64,000 bases of DNA from Dyadobacter luteus (GTDB taxonomy: Bacteria; Bacteroidota; Bacteroidia; Cytophagales; Spirosomataceae): contig NZ_QNUL01000010.1 in the NCBI RefSeq assembly GCF_003383615.1, positions 1 to 64,000 on the forward strand. The letters are read 5' to 3'. Positions 45,595 through 55,284 of the stretch are shown here, in pieces; position 1 is the first letter of the stretch; the number at the start of each line of letters is the position of its first letter. Below the pieces are notes generated by a model. The model searched no databases. It was not told the origin of the DNA and saw only the letters and a program-made list of their open reading frames with translations. The position numbers were made by a program, and so were the translations under genes.

Positions 45595-46032
45595 CTACAA
45601 ATCCTGCAACTGCGGGAAAGTGTAATTTCGGGCCTCACCATACACTACCGAACCATCACTTTTGATAGCATAAGCGCGGTAGTAATAAAAGTATTTCCCC
45701 GCAAATGCATCACCCTTGTAATTATAGGTATTTGTTCCTGCAACAAGTGGTTTGTCAAATTTCATTCTAGCTCCATGCTCAATTCTGGGCACATAATCTC
45801 TATCCGACGAATTACGAAAAAAGGATAAATGCAATATGCCGTGTTCAACAACGGGTATATTGCCCAATTTATCAACCTCAATTTTAAAGTTCCAGCCATC
45901 ATTGTAACTAACAGAATCTGTTGTTATTTCAAGTAATTCCGGATTTACATTATCTTTATCTGAGCAGCCAAACAAAGAGAAACAAATTGCCAGACAAAGT
46001 ATCAAGGCTGTAGATTGTATATTTTTTTTCAT
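45595..46032 (-). CDS. Hypothetical lipoprotein
   Basis: A 145-residue protein with a lipoprotein signal (lipobox LFGC, Cys23 from the start at 46032), followed by acidic SDKDNVNPE, which suits surface export in Bacteroidota. The rest is predicted beta-rich, with an FYYYRAYAI strand as in fibronectin-like surface proteins. Single gene, function unknown. The 268 bp upstream to the Skp-like gene show no other gene. Confidence 0.65.
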   Translation of the reverse strand: MKKNIQSTALILCLAICFSLFGCSDKDNVNPELLEITTDSVSYNDGWNFKIEVDKLGNIPVVEHGILHLSFFRNSSDRDYVPRIEHGARMKFDKPLVAGTNTYNYKGDAFAGKYFYYYRAYAIKSDGSVVYGEARNYTFPQLQDL

Positions 46033-46312
46033 GGATATTTTCATGGTTTCTTAGAGTTACAAAAATAGGAAACTAAATCAGAATGTTACACTTTGCAGTG
46101 CATCAATGGAAATCCGGATTTAGAGATTGCCCCACCCAATTGAACTTCTCACCCATCTTTATACAAAAAGGGAAAATTTATCCAACTGGCGCTCAATGTA
46201 TTGTTATGCGTGGCTTTTACTGATTAAACTATTTTAACATTTTTTAAGACAATACAAATCAGAAGGTTACGTTGGGCTTACAGTTTTCCACTTTTTAACC
46301 CGACAAAACAAA

Positions 46313-46909
46313 ATGAAAACATCTGCTTCCATTTTCACATTTGTTACTTTAATCTTCTCCACATTTGCCAGCTTTGCTCAGGACATGAAGATTGGTCATA
46401 TAGACCAGCAATTTATTATTTCCACACTTCCGGAATACAAAAAATTGAATCAGGAAATCAATGAAAAAAGTGTGCAATACGACAAGATACTGAAAGGTAA
46501 ATTTGATGATTTTGAAACTAAAAGAATTGCTTTTGAAAAACTTACCTCTGCACAAACAAGCGAAGCAATTTTAAAAGACAAAGCCACCGAACTCGAAAAC
46601 CTGAAAGCTTCCTATGAAGAATTCCAGAACAGCTCCATGAATGAGCTTCGCAATTATTTCAACAAAAAATTCACACCGATCAAACAAAAAGTAAACGATG
46701 CAATCGTATTTGCAGGAAGAAAAAATAGTTACGCCTTTATATTGCGAATGGATCTCAATCCCGACGGTGGTGACCTGTGGCCGGTTGTTTTGTACGCCAG
46801 AGATACGACTTCCACGCTAACTTCGGATATTCTGAAAAATCTGGGTGTTGACAGTACGGCCGCTTCCGACAGAAAAATTGGCATTCCGCAGATGTTGAAT
46901 AAGCGGTAA
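46313..46909 (+). CDS. OmpH/Skp-family periplasmic chaperone-like protein
   Basis: A 198-aa protein with a signal peptide ending FASFAQ, then MKIGHIDQQFIISTLPEYKK, the typical start of OmpH/Skp proteins, a helical hairpin region and the closing EELRNYF-KKFTPIKQKVNDAI pattern. Expected to guide outer-membrane proteins across the periplasm. Ends before a strong hairpin at 46929. Confidence 0.85.
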   Translation: MKTSASIFTFVTLIFSTFASFAQDMKIGHIDQQFIISTLPEYKKLNQEINEKSVQYDKILKGKFDDFETKRIAFEKLTSAQTSEAILKDKATELENLKASYEEFQNSSMNELRNYFNKKFTPIKQKVNDAIVFAGRKNSYAFILRMDLNPDGGDLWPVVLYARDTTSTLTSDILKNLGVDSTAASDRKIGIPQMLNKR

Positions 46910-46928
46910 GCATGTTAAATATTTCAGC

Positions 46929-46963
46929 TTGTTGTGCGTAGTTTCTAAAACTGCGCACAACAA
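46929..46963 (+). terminator. Strong hairpin after the Skp-like gene
   Basis: A 16-bp stem with one G-T pair and a 3-nt loop (TTGTTGTGCG...CGCACAACAA) starts 19 nt after the stop codon. No T run follows, so it may protect the mRNA end or end transcription weakly. Confidence 0.5.
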
Positions 46964-47006
46964 CTAAATGATCACCTGTAACAAAAACACTTCCCCACGC
47001 TCATTC

Positions 47007-47020
47007 CTGACCAAAGTCAT
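47007..47020 (+). promoter_or_regulatory. FNR/FixK-like operator before ccoI
   Basis: CTGACCAAAGTCAT holds TGA-N6-TCA, followed by CTTCC. Centre at 47013.5, 52.5 bp before a near-consensus -7 box CAATTTTG at 47066-47073. Same spacing as the site before ccoS. Confidence 0.6.
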
Positions 47021-47158
47021 CTTCCATACCCGGCATTCGTCATCTTCTTACCCAACCTATTGCACCAATTTTGAATCACAGTTTCGCATTCGTGTCAAAC
47101 TGCATTTCATCATCATCAGAAACCATCAGGTGATAGTCGTAAACAAGAAGAAGAGGCC

Positions 47159-49627
47159 ATGAGTGCAAACAAACTTGACGTTGAAAACGAGATTCAGATC
47201 AAACCAACCTGTTACCATTGCGGAGAGGAATGTAAAGATGAAATCATTCATCAGGATGAGCATGAATTCTGTTGCGATGGCTGCGCTGTCGTCTACGACC
47301 TTCTGAAAGAAAACGATCTCTGCCGATACTACGCCATTGATGGCGCGCAAGGCATATCACCTGATAAAACTTATTTTCAGGGGAAATACGATTATCTTGA
47401 TCTCCCCGAAATTTCAACAAAGTTGCTGGAATTTACTGACGGACGTTTGTCCAGAGTAAACTGGCTGATTCCCAAAATGCACTGCAGCTCCTGCATCTGG
47501 CTGCTCGAACAACTCTACCTCATCAACCCGGCTATACGTAGCTCGGTTGTCAATTTCCCGGAGAAAAAGGTACGGATCACCTACGACGCCGATCAGATTA
47601 AGCTGAGTGAACTGGCTTCTTTGATTACAAAACTAGGTTATGAACCTTATATCAGTCTCAATGATGTAGAGGGCAAGCAGATCAAAAAATGGAACCGTAC
47701 GCGTCTCTACAAAATCGGGATAGCAGGCTTTGCATTTGGTAATATCATGATGCTCAGTTTTCCCGAATACTTCGATCTTGGGCAATCTACATCCGACAAC
47801 AGCCTTCGTTTCATGTTCAGCATGCTCAATCTGGCACTGAGCCTGCCGGTATTTTTCTACTGTGCTGAAGACTTTTTCAAATCGGCCTGGGGTGCATTAA
47901 AAGGAAAATATCTGAATATTGACGCTCCGATAGCATTGGCGCTGACCTGCATTTTCCTGATCAGTCTATACCAGATTTTCAGTGATACGGGCCCGGGCTA
48001 CCTCGACTCTCTTGCCGGTGCGGTGTTTTTTATGCTGATCGGTCGCTATTTTCAGGATAAAACCTACGCTGGCATTTCCTTCGACCGTGATTATAAATCC
48101 TATTTTCCGGTGGCGGTCTCGGTGGTGAACGACAACAAAGACATCCGCACACCCATCACAGAACTCAACACCGGTGACCAGATCATTGTCAGAAATGAAG
48201 AACTCATTCCGGCCGACTCCGTATTAATGAGCCCGCTTGCAATGATCGATTACAGTTTTGTATCAGGCGAATCGGAGCCGCTGGAACGCAAGAAAGGTGA
48301 TACTATTTATGCCGGCGGCAAACAAACAGGCCCTGCTATTGAGCTGGAAGTACTCAGAAAAGTATCTCAGAGTTATCTGACCCAACTTTGGAATCACGAC
48401 ACTTTCTCCAAAGAAAAGGAAGATCAGAATCAGACGCTTGCCGCCAGAATCAATAAATATTTCTCAACGATCGTACTGATCATCGCCACCATTACATTCC
48501 TTGTATGGATTCTTTATCTGAACAGTCCGGAAACGGCATTCCGCGCCTTTACAACCAGCCTGCTGGTAGCCTGCCCATGTGCGCTGCTGCTTTCGTCCAC
48601 TTTCACAAACGGAAATATGCTCGCCCTTTTTGGCAAGAACAAGTTCTATCCCAAAAATGCGCACACCATCGAAAGACTTTCTCATATCGATACGGTCGTT
48701 TTTGACAAAACCGGAACCATCACGCAGGCCAATGATGCTGAAGTTGATTTTATAGGAAGAGATTTATCTGAAGAAGAACTGATTATCGTAAAATCAGTAG
48801 CTTCACAATCTTCTCATCCGCTGAGCCGTATGATTGTTAAAAAACTGGCTGATACTACCGCAAGCAAAAGGAGCCTGGGTGAATACTCCGAAACCGGCGG
48901 GGCAGGTATTGAAGCCTGGTGGGGCAAAAAACGAATCAGACTGGGTTCTGCCAAATGGGTGGGAGCTACAGCAACGAATCAAATTGCGAACGATGCCTCT
49001 CACGTCTACTTCTCAGTGAATCATGAGGTAATTGGTTTCTTCACAATCAAGAGTAAATACCGTTCAGAATTACCCGAAACCATTGCTGCTCTGCAACGTG
49101 AAGGATATCGCACCTATCTGCTGTCTGGCGACAAACCTACGGACAAAGCTTTACTCACTCCCATCTTCGGCGACAGTGCAAGCTTGCTGTTTGAACAAAA
49201 ACCAGAAGAGAAATTACGCTTCATTGAAACCCTGCAAACAGCAGAAGGAAGAAATGTGCTAATGGTAGGTGATGGGCTCAATGATGCCGGTGCGCTTCGC
49301 CAAAGCAATGTGGGACTCGCCGTGTCTGACGACATCAATAATTTTTCGCCTTCCTGCGACGCCATTGTGGAAGGAAACGAGCTGACCAAATTACCCGCCT
49401 ATATGAGGCTGGCAAAATCAGGACAAAAAATTATCAAGTGGAGTTTCGGGATTTCGCTGTTCTATAACATTACCGGATTAGCCTTCGCCATTACAGGAAA
49501 TCTGTCACCTGTGATAGCTGCAATCCTGATGCCGGTCAGTTCAATTACGATTGTAGCCTTTACTACCATTGCCAGTAATGCGGCCGCAAGAAAATGGGTA
49601 TCCACCCGGAGTCAGCATAAACCATAG
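47159..49627 (+). CDS. ccoI: Copper-exporting P1B-type ATPase for cbb3 oxidase maturation
   Basis: Inner-membrane heavy-metal ATPase (822 aa) that supplies copper for cbb3 oxidase assembly. N-terminal Cys-rich region CYHCGEEC (Cys18, 21, 25) and FCCDGC, then a heavy-metal-associated domain with MHCSSC, eight membrane helices with the CPC motif VACPCALLLSST, the phosphorylation site DKTGTIT and hinge GDGLNDAGAL. The extra N-terminal zinc-ribbon-like domain and place before ccoS identify the FixI/CcoI group, not CopA. Preceded by an FNR-like operator. Confidence 0.94.
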   Translation: MSANKLDVENEIQIKPTCYHCGEECKDEIIHQDEHEFCCDGCAVVYDLLKENDLCRYYAIDGAQGISPDKTYFQGKYDYLDLPEISTKLLEFTDGRLSRVNWLIPKMHCSSCIWLLEQLYLINPAIRSSVVNFPEKKVRITYDADQIKLSELASLITKLGYEPYISLNDVEGKQIKKWNRTRLYKIGIAGFAFGNIMMLSFPEYFDLGQSTSDNSLRFMFSMLNLALSLPVFFYCAEDFFKSAWGALKGKYLNIDAPIALALTCIFLISLYQIFSDTGPGYLDSLAGAVFFMLIGRYFQDKTYAGISFDRDYKSYFPVAVSVVNDNKDIRTPITELNTGDQIIVRNEELIPADSVLMSPLAMIDYSFVSGESEPLERKKGDTIYAGGKQTGPAIELEVLRKVSQSYLTQLWNHDTFSKEKEDQNQTLAARINKYFSTIVLIIATITFLVWILYLNSPETAFRAFTTSLLVACPCALLLSSTFTNGNMLALFGKNKFYPKNAHTIERLSHIDTVVFDKTGTITQANDAEVDFIGRDLSEEELIIVKSVASQSSHPLSRMIVKKLADTTASKRSLGEYSETGGAGIEAWWGKKRIRLGSAKWVGATATNQIANDASHVYFSVNHEVIGFFTIKSKYRSELPETIAALQREGYRTYLLSGDKPTDKALLTPIFGDSASLLFEQKPEEKLRFIETLQTAEGRNVLMVGDGLNDAGALRQSNVGLAVSDDINNFSPSCDAIVEGNELTKLPAYMRLAKSGQKIIKWSFGISLFYNITGLAFAITGNLSPVIAAILMPVSSITIVAFTTIASNAAARKWVSTRSQHKP

Positions 49628-49701
49628 TCTGCAAGCACTTCGCCCCTATTTTGCACAATTGCATTTCGCCTTTATTCTTAGCGCTGTCTCCGGGTAAAAA
49701 A

Positions 49702-49715
49702 CTGAGTAAGGTCAT
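49702..49715 (+). promoter_or_regulatory. FNR/FixK-like operator before ccoS
   Basis: CTGAGTAAGGTCAT, again TGA-N6-TCA followed by GTTTCC. Centre at 49708.5, 52.5 bp before the -7 box at 49761. With the expected start near 49772 this is a class I position (about -63). Confidence 0.65.
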
Positions 49716-49760
49716 GTTTCCGACAGGCATAACATCATCGTTCCCGGATCACGAACCCGG

Positions 49761-49768
49761 TAGTTTTG
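49761..49768 (+). promoter_or_regulatory. -7 promoter box TAGTTTTG of the cco operon
   Basis: Fits TAnnTTTG, 32 nt before the ccoS ATG. Confidence 0.6.
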
Positions 49769-49799
49769 ACCCATCAATATAACCTTATTCAATACAACC

Positions 49800-49961
49800 A
49801 TGAGCGCCCTGTATATCCTCATTATCGCCAGCCTTTTCGTTGCAATCGGCTTTTTGAGCGCCTTCATCTGGTCTGTCAGAAAAGGACATTTTGACGATGA
49901 CTATACACCTTCCGTCCGCATTTTACTCGATGACACCACCCATGAATCCAACAATCAGTAA
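49800..49961 (+). CDS. ccoS: cbb3 oxidase assembly protein CcoS
   Basis: A 53-residue protein with one N-terminal membrane helix (ALYILIIASLFVAIGFLSAF) and the family motif WSVRKGHFDDDYTPSVRIL. CcoS is needed to load heme and copper into the oxidase. It stands between ccoI and ccoNO, the usual order. Start ATG at 49800 and stop TAA at 49961. Confidence 0.92.
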   Translation: MSALYILIIASLFVAIGFLSAFIWSVRKGHFDDDYTPSVRILLDDTTHESNNQ

Positions 49962-50004
49962 CCCGTTTGTATGCATAAATAACCTCTGCCTTCCATAAAT
50001 AATC

Positions 50005-50033
50005 CTGTGGCACCTCAATCTCCGGTGCCACAG
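50005..50033 (+). other. Perfect hairpin in the ccoS-ccoN spacer
   Basis: CTGTGGCACC pairs perfectly with GGTGCCACAG (10 bp, 9-nt loop). There is no T run. It may protect or process the mRNA so that the ccoNO part is more abundant than ccoS. Confidence 0.5.
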
Positions 50034-50075
50034 TAAAATCAGTAAAACTCTATTCACCAAATTTTATTTAACATT

Positions 50076-52226
50076 ATGTCAAACGTTCCACATCCGGGTA
50101 TTGCATCTGTCGAGCTGGACGAGTTTAAATACGACAACCGTATTGTACGGAATTTCGCAATCGCGACAATTTTGTTCGGGCTCATCGGAATGCTTGTTGG
50201 ATTGCTGGCCGCACTTCAGCTCGTATTTCCAGATCTGAATATGGATATTCAATATCTGACTTTCGGCCGTATCAGACCGCTACATACCAACGCGGTTATT
50301 TTCGCATTTGTAGGTAATGGTTTCTTCACAGGTATGTATTATTCTGCACCACGTGTATTGCGTACACCGATGTGGAGCCCTGTTCTGAGCCGTTTCCATT
50401 TCTGGGCCTGGCAGTTCATCATTCTTGCAGCAGCTATCACACTGCCAATGGGACTTACTACTTCCAAGGAATATGCTGAACTGGAATGGCCATTGGACGT
50501 AGCGATCGCGGTTGTGTGGGTTTCTGCACTCATCAACCTGATTATGACCACCATCAACCGACGCACTGAGCATATCTACGCGGCTGTTTGGTTTTACCTC
50601 GCTTCTTTCATCACTGTAGCTATGCTGCATGTTGTCAATAGTATTGCTTTACCTATCTCTTTATTTAAAAGCTACTCAGTGTATGCCGGAGTTCAGGATG
50701 CCCTTGTGCAATGGTGGTACGGACACAATGCGGTTGCATTTTTCCTTACAACCCCCTATCTGGGTCTGATGTACTACTTCCTGCCTAAGGCAGCGAATCG
50801 TCCGATATATTCTTACAGACTTTCTATCGTACACTTTTGGGCACTGATTTTCCTCTATATCTGGGCTGGTCCTCACCACTTGCTGTACACTGCTTTGCCG
50901 GAATGGGCGCAGACTTTGGGAACTGTTTTCTCAGTGATGCTGATCGCTCCGTCATGGGGTGGGATGATCAACGGCTTGATGACATTGCGCGGAGCATGGG
51001 ATCGTGTTCGTGAGGATATCGTGTTGAAATTCTTTGTAGTTGCTATCACTGCTTACGGTATGGCTACTTTTGAAGGACCCATGCTTTCATTCAAAAATGT
51101 GAACGCCGTAGCCCACTATACCGACTGGATCGTGGCGCACGTACACGTAGGAGCGTTAGGCTGGAACGGGTTCCTTACTTTTGGTTTACTGTACTGGTTG
51201 TTCCCTCGTTTATACAACCGCCCGTTGTACTCTCAAAAAGCGGCAAGCTTCCACTTCTGGATCGGCACATTAGGTATCATTTTCTATACAGTTCCGATGT
51301 ACTGGGCAGGATGGGTACAAAGCTCAATGTGGCAGGAATTCACAAAAGAGGGCCTTTTGAAATATCCTAACTTCCTTGAAACCGTTACCCAACTTGCACC
51401 GCTGTACTTCCTGAGAAGTGTGGGTGGAACATTGTACATCATCGGATTTGTAGTGATGATCTATAACCTCTGGATGACCGCTGCAAAAGGTAAACTTGTT
51501 CCGGACGAAACTGCAAAAGCGATGCCTCTGAGCGCAATCTGGCACGCCAGCAAAAACGAATACTGGCACCGGAGGCTGTTTGAACGCAAGCCTTTGGCAC
51601 TGACAATATTCGCGCTGATCGCTGTGGCTATTGGTGGTATGATTGAGATGATCCCGACATTTATGATTGACTCTAACGTTCCGACCATTGCGGCAGTGAA
51701 ACCTTACTCTCCGCTTGAATTACAAGGACGCGACATCTACGTTCGTGAGGGCTGCTACGTTTGTCACACCCAAATGATCCGTCCGTTCCGTGCCGAGATT
51801 GAACGTTATGGAGAGTATTCTAAATCAGGTGAATTTGTATATGACTTCCCGCATCAGTGGGGATCGAAACGTACCGGTCCGGATTTGCACCGTGTAGGCG
51901 GCAAGTACCCCGACTCATGGCACTACAACCACATGGAAGACCCGACCAGCATGTCTCCGGGCTCTATTATGCCTCGCTACGAATGGTTGCTGGAGGAGGA
52001 TCTGGATACAACGACGACTGCTGCGAAAATCAGAGCAATGCAAATGCTTGGCGTTCCTTATGAAAAGGATTACGACAAAATTGCAAATGCGGAGCTGACA
52101 ATACAGTCTAAAGAAATTCAGGAGCGACTCAAACAAAGCGGTATCAAAGCAGATGAGAAGAAAGAAATCATTGCGCTCATTGCTTACCTGCAACGATTGG
52201 GAACAGATATCAAGACCGAGAAATAG
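50076..52226 (+). CDS. ccoN: cbb3-type cytochrome c oxidase, CcoN-CcoO fusion
   Basis: Fused subunits I and II (716 aa) of the high-affinity terminal oxidase. Residues 1 to about 480 are the 12-helix CcoN core, with the heme/copper histidines (LHTNAVIF, QWWYGHNAVAFF, GPHHLLYT, HVHVGALGWNG). After one more helix, residues from about 520 form CcoO, a monoheme cytochrome c with CYVCH (Cys560, Cys563, His564) and a methionine in GSIMPRYEWL. The fusion is usual in Bacteroidota. Directly followed by ccoQP. Confidence 0.97.
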   Translation: MSNVPHPGIASVELDEFKYDNRIVRNFAIATILFGLIGMLVGLLAALQLVFPDLNMDIQYLTFGRIRPLHTNAVIFAFVGNGFFTGMYYSAPRVLRTPMWSPVLSRFHFWAWQFIILAAAITLPMGLTTSKEYAELEWPLDVAIAVVWVSALINLIMTTINRRTEHIYAAVWFYLASFITVAMLHVVNSIALPISLFKSYSVYAGVQDALVQWWYGHNAVAFFLTTPYLGLMYYFLPKAANRPIYSYRLSIVHFWALIFLYIWAGPHHLLYTALPEWAQTLGTVFSVMLIAPSWGGMINGLMTLRGAWDRVREDIVLKFFVVAITAYGMATFEGPMLSFKNVNAVAHYTDWIVAHVHVGALGWNGFLTFGLLYWLFPRLYNRPLYSQKAASFHFWIGTLGIIFYTVPMYWAGWVQSSMWQEFTKEGLLKYPNFLETVTQLAPLYFLRSVGGTLYIIGFVVMIYNLWMTAAKGKLVPDETAKAMPLSAIWHASKNEYWHRRLFERKPLALTIFALIAVAIGGMIEMIPTFMIDSNVPTIAAVKPYSPLELQGRDIYVREGCYVCHTQMIRPFRAEIERYGEYSKSGEFVYDFPHQWGSKRTGPDLHRVGGKYPDSWHYNHMEDPTSMSPGSIMPRYEWLLEEDLDTTTTAAKIRAMQMLGVPYEKDYDKIANAELTIQSKEIQERLKQSGIKADEKKEIIALIAYLQRLGTDIKTEK

Positions 52227-52265
52227 TTGATCTGTCCGTGTATTCCATCATTATAATTTATCATC

Positions 52266-53291
52266 ATGAAATTTCGAACATATCTTGAAAACATTGTGGG
52301 GATTGAAGTCTTCCCTCTGATTTCGCTGGTCATATTCTTTCTGTTCTTTGCCTCTCTGATCATATTTGTATTGCGCATTGATAAAAAATCGCTGGGCAAA
52401 ATGAGCAGTCTGCCGCTGAACGACGGCGTTGTAAAAAAATCAGTATTGTCCTTATTGCTGATCGGTTTCGTCTCCTTCTCTGCTATGGCGCAGGAGGCTG
52501 AGCCCGTGAGAGCGATCACCGGCACCGACCTGATCCTCTACATTGTATTAGGCATCTTGTTCTTTATCACAGTTCTGGTAGTAATCCTTCTGGTAAATGC
52601 AATTAATCTGCTAAACCAAATGTCGGGCAAAAAGGGACCAGATGGAGAGTCTACCGCTGTATTCAGCGAGCATTGGTGGAAAAAGTTTGTAGGAGCAGGA
52701 GTATCCCTGAAAGACGAAAAACACATCCTGATCGACGGACACGATTACGACGGGATCCAGGAACTCGACAACCGCATGCCGCCCTGGTTGCAATCGCTGT
52801 TTGTAGCAACGATCGTAATCGCCATCGGATATTCAGCCTACTACTTCAGTGGAATGGGTGATATGCAAATCGCCGAGCTCGACAAAGAAATCGCACAGGC
52901 GGAGATTGAGAAGAAAGCCTATATGGAAAAAGTGGGTGCGAGTCTGGATGAAAATTCAGTAACCGCATTGACAGACGCTGCTATACTTGCGGAAGGTCAG
53001 GCGCTGTTTCAGGAAAAATGTACTGCCTGCCATGGACCTGACGGTGGAGGTTCTGTAGGACCAAACCTCACCGATGCCTATTGGCTGCATGGTGGTAGTA
53101 TTCATGATGTGTTTAAAGTAATTAAATACGGTGTGCCTGAAAAAGGGATGATCTCATGGGAGAAACAACTATCTCCTCCGGATATTCAGAAAGTGGCGAG
53201 TTATGTACTGTCGCTGAAAGGAACCAAACCAGCTACACCAAAAGAAGCACAAGGTGAACTCTATGAAGGAGATCAGTTGAGTGCAAAATAG
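52266..53291 (+). CDS. ccoP: CcoQ-CcoP fusion, monoheme cytochrome c subunit
   Basis: A 341-aa protein. Residues 1-50 are a CcoQ-like piece (helix at about 16-37, ending KMSSLPLND). Residues 58-76 then look like a signal peptide (VLSLLLIGFVSFSAMAQ), followed by the CcoP anchor helix (about 88-112), a CcoP N-terminal domain with EHWWKKF and DGHDYDGIQELDNRMPPW, a second helix and one cytochrome c domain with CTACH (Cys252, Cys255, His256). Proteobacterial CcoP has two hemes; this one has one. An inner ATG at Met46 could restart a separate CcoP. Confidence 0.93.
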   Translation: MKFRTYLENIVGIEVFPLISLVIFFLFFASLIIFVLRIDKKSLGKMSSLPLNDGVVKKSVLSLLLIGFVSFSAMAQEAEPVRAITGTDLILYIVLGILFFITVLVVILLVNAINLLNQMSGKKGPDGESTAVFSEHWWKKFVGAGVSLKDEKHILIDGHDYDGIQELDNRMPPWLQSLFVATIVIAIGYSAYYFSGMGDMQIAELDKEIAQAEIEKKAYMEKVGASLDENSVTALTDAAILAEGQALFQEKCTACHGPDGGGSVGPNLTDAYWLHGGSIHDVFKVIKYGVPEKGMISWEKQLSPPDIQKVASYVLSLKGTKPATPKEAQGELYEGDQLSAK

Positions 53292-53353
53292 TAAACCGGA
53301 TGCAGAGGTGAGCACAAATTGCCCGCCTCTGCATTCCACAAATATCAAATACA

Positions 53354-54760
53354 ATGAAAACCTTTGATATTCCCGAGCAGGACGAGTACTTCCGCGATCA
53401 CTTCAACGCGGTAACGGAGGATGGGAAGAGAAACTGGTTTTATCCTCAAAAACCAAAAGGTAACTGGCACAACCGCCGTGTCTGGTTTACTGTAGTGTTA
53501 CTTGGCTTACTTTTCGCGGCGCCCTTCATCAAATTAAACAGACAGCCACTTCTCCTGTTCAATGTTCTCGAACGTAAGTTTATCATTTTCGGAATCTTTA
53601 TAGGTCCGCAGGATTACTGGCTATTCGGTCTCACCATGCTTTCTTTCATGGTATTTATTGTTCTGTTTACTACCGTTTTCGGCAGATTATGGTGTGGTTG
53701 GGCTTGTCCTCAAACTGTTTTTATGGAAATGGTTTTCCGTAAGATTGAATATGCGATTGAGGGTGATGCAGGAAAACAAAAGCTACTGAACAAAGCACCC
53801 TGGAATACCGATAAAATCATCAAAAAAGGATCCAAGTATTTTCTCTTTCTTGCGGTATCGTTTCTGATTGCCAACTTGCTGCTTGCCTATGTTATTGGTG
53901 TGGATGAATTGGGAAAAATCATCAGTGAACCCATTGGAGAACATATTCCTCTTTTCTCCGGTATTGTAGGTTTTACGGCTATCTTTTATTTCAATTTTGC
54001 ATGGCTGCGCGACCAGGCTTGTACAGTAGTTTGTCCCTACGGCCGTTTGCAAGGCGTTCTGATGGATCGAAACTCTATTGTGGTGGCATATGACTACAAA
54101 CGTGGCGAAACCAGAGGAAAATTACACAAAGGCAAAGAGCGTACTGAAGGTGATTGTATCAGCTGTAACCAATGTGTGGCAGTTTGCCCGACAGGGATCG
54201 ACATCCGTAACGGTATGCAGATGGAATGTGTAAACTGCACTGCTTGTATTGATGCCTGCGATTCGATCATGGACAGAGTCGGTTTTGACCGTGGACTCAT
54301 CCGCTATACCTCAGAAAATGCCATCGTCAATAAAACCAGTAAACTGATTACACCGAGAGTTATCGGCTATGTAGTGGTGCTGATCTTACTGTGGTCGGGG
54401 CTGGGTTTCATGCTCGCTTCGCGCACAGATACACAAACTACGATGTTCCGCGCTCCTGGTAGTCAGTATGTAGAGAATAAAGATGGCTCCATCAGCAATC
54501 TGTATACATTCAAGATTTTCAATAAAACCAATCATGTAGTGCGTCCGAAATTGGTATTGGAGAATTCACAAGGCAAACTGATTTTTGCCGGAACACCAGA
54601 TCTCACGCTGGATGGAGCAGGAATGGCGCAGGGGACCGTGTTCATTGTTATTCCAAAATCAGAATTGACCAGCAGAAAAACCAAACTGAAATTATCGGTT
54701 TATCAGAACAATGAAAAACTGGAGACCTTCGAAACGACCTTCATGGCTCCGCAAAACTGA
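53354..54760 (+). CDS. ccoG: Cytochrome c oxidase accessory protein CcoG
   Basis: Membrane-bound iron-sulfur protein (468 aa) that reduces Cu(II) for cbb3 oxidase assembly. Five hydrophobic helices, the CGWACPQTVFME motif, WLRDQACTVVCPYGRLQ, two 4Fe-4S clusters in CISCNQCVAVCP and CVNCTACIDACD, and a C-terminal immunoglobulin-like (FixG_C) domain. It lies 62 nt after ccoP. Confidence 0.96.
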   Translation: MKTFDIPEQDEYFRDHFNAVTEDGKRNWFYPQKPKGNWHNRRVWFTVVLLGLLFAAPFIKLNRQPLLLFNVLERKFIIFGIFIGPQDYWLFGLTMLSFMVFIVLFTTVFGRLWCGWACPQTVFMEMVFRKIEYAIEGDAGKQKLLNKAPWNTDKIIKKGSKYFLFLAVSFLIANLLLAYVIGVDELGKIISEPIGEHIPLFSGIVGFTAIFYFNFAWLRDQACTVVCPYGRLQGVLMDRNSIVVAYDYKRGETRGKLHKGKERTEGDCISCNQCVAVCPTGIDIRNGMQMECVNCTACIDACDSIMDRVGFDRGLIRYTSENAIVNKTSKLITPRVIGYVVVLILLWSGLGFMLASRTDTQTTMFRAPGSQYVENKDGSISNLYTFKIFNKTNHVVRPKLVLENSQGKLIFAGTPDLTLDGAGMAQGTVFIVIPKSELTSRKTKLKLSVYQNNEKLETFETTFMAPQN

Positions 54761-54814
54761 TTAAACCACATCACAATAAGTTATTCAACATAAAGGCTTA
54801 CGGCCACTACTATT

Positions 54815-55258
54815 ATGAAATTCAATTGGGGTACCGGAATTGCCGTTTTGTATCTGGGTTTTGTAGCCATGATACTTGTACTTGTGAGCATGAGTACAAA
54901 TCAGAAGATTGATCTCGTTACCAGCCAGTACTACGAAGAAGAAACCAAATTTCAGGAAAAGATCAATAAGACAAATCGCGCCAACGCGCTTGAAAAACCA
55001 TTGGTTTGGGAATTGAAAGAGGAAGGACTCAGCATCACTTATCCTGACAATACCATAGACCAGCAGTTATCAGGAACGATCAAACTGTACTGTCCGGCTA
55101 ATGAAAAAAACGACCGCAGTTTCGATGTTATCGCCAGTGGTCATCAACAGCTTATACCTGCCTCTAAAATCCCTGTTGGGCGTTACCGTCTTCAGATTGA
55201 CTGGAAGAATGGTACCGAAACCTACTGGAATGAGGATGTTATTGTCATGAATCCATAG
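54815..55258 (+). CDS. fixH: FixH/CcoH-family protein
   Basis: A 147-aa protein with one N-terminal helix (IAVLYLGFVAMILVLVSMS) and a periplasmic beta-rich domain with TSQYYEEETKFQEKI, the typical FixH motif. Helps stabilise the oxidase or supply copper. In the usual order after ccoG. Confidence 0.93.
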   Translation: MKFNWGTGIAVLYLGFVAMILVLVSMSTNQKIDLVTSQYYEEETKFQEKINKTNRANALEKPLVWELKEEGLSITYPDNTIDQQLSGTIKLYCPANEKNDRSFDVIASGHQQLIPASKIPVGRYRLQIDWKNGTETYWNEDVIVMNP

Positions 55259-55284
55259 TTAACAAATCAGGGTTTACAATTCCC

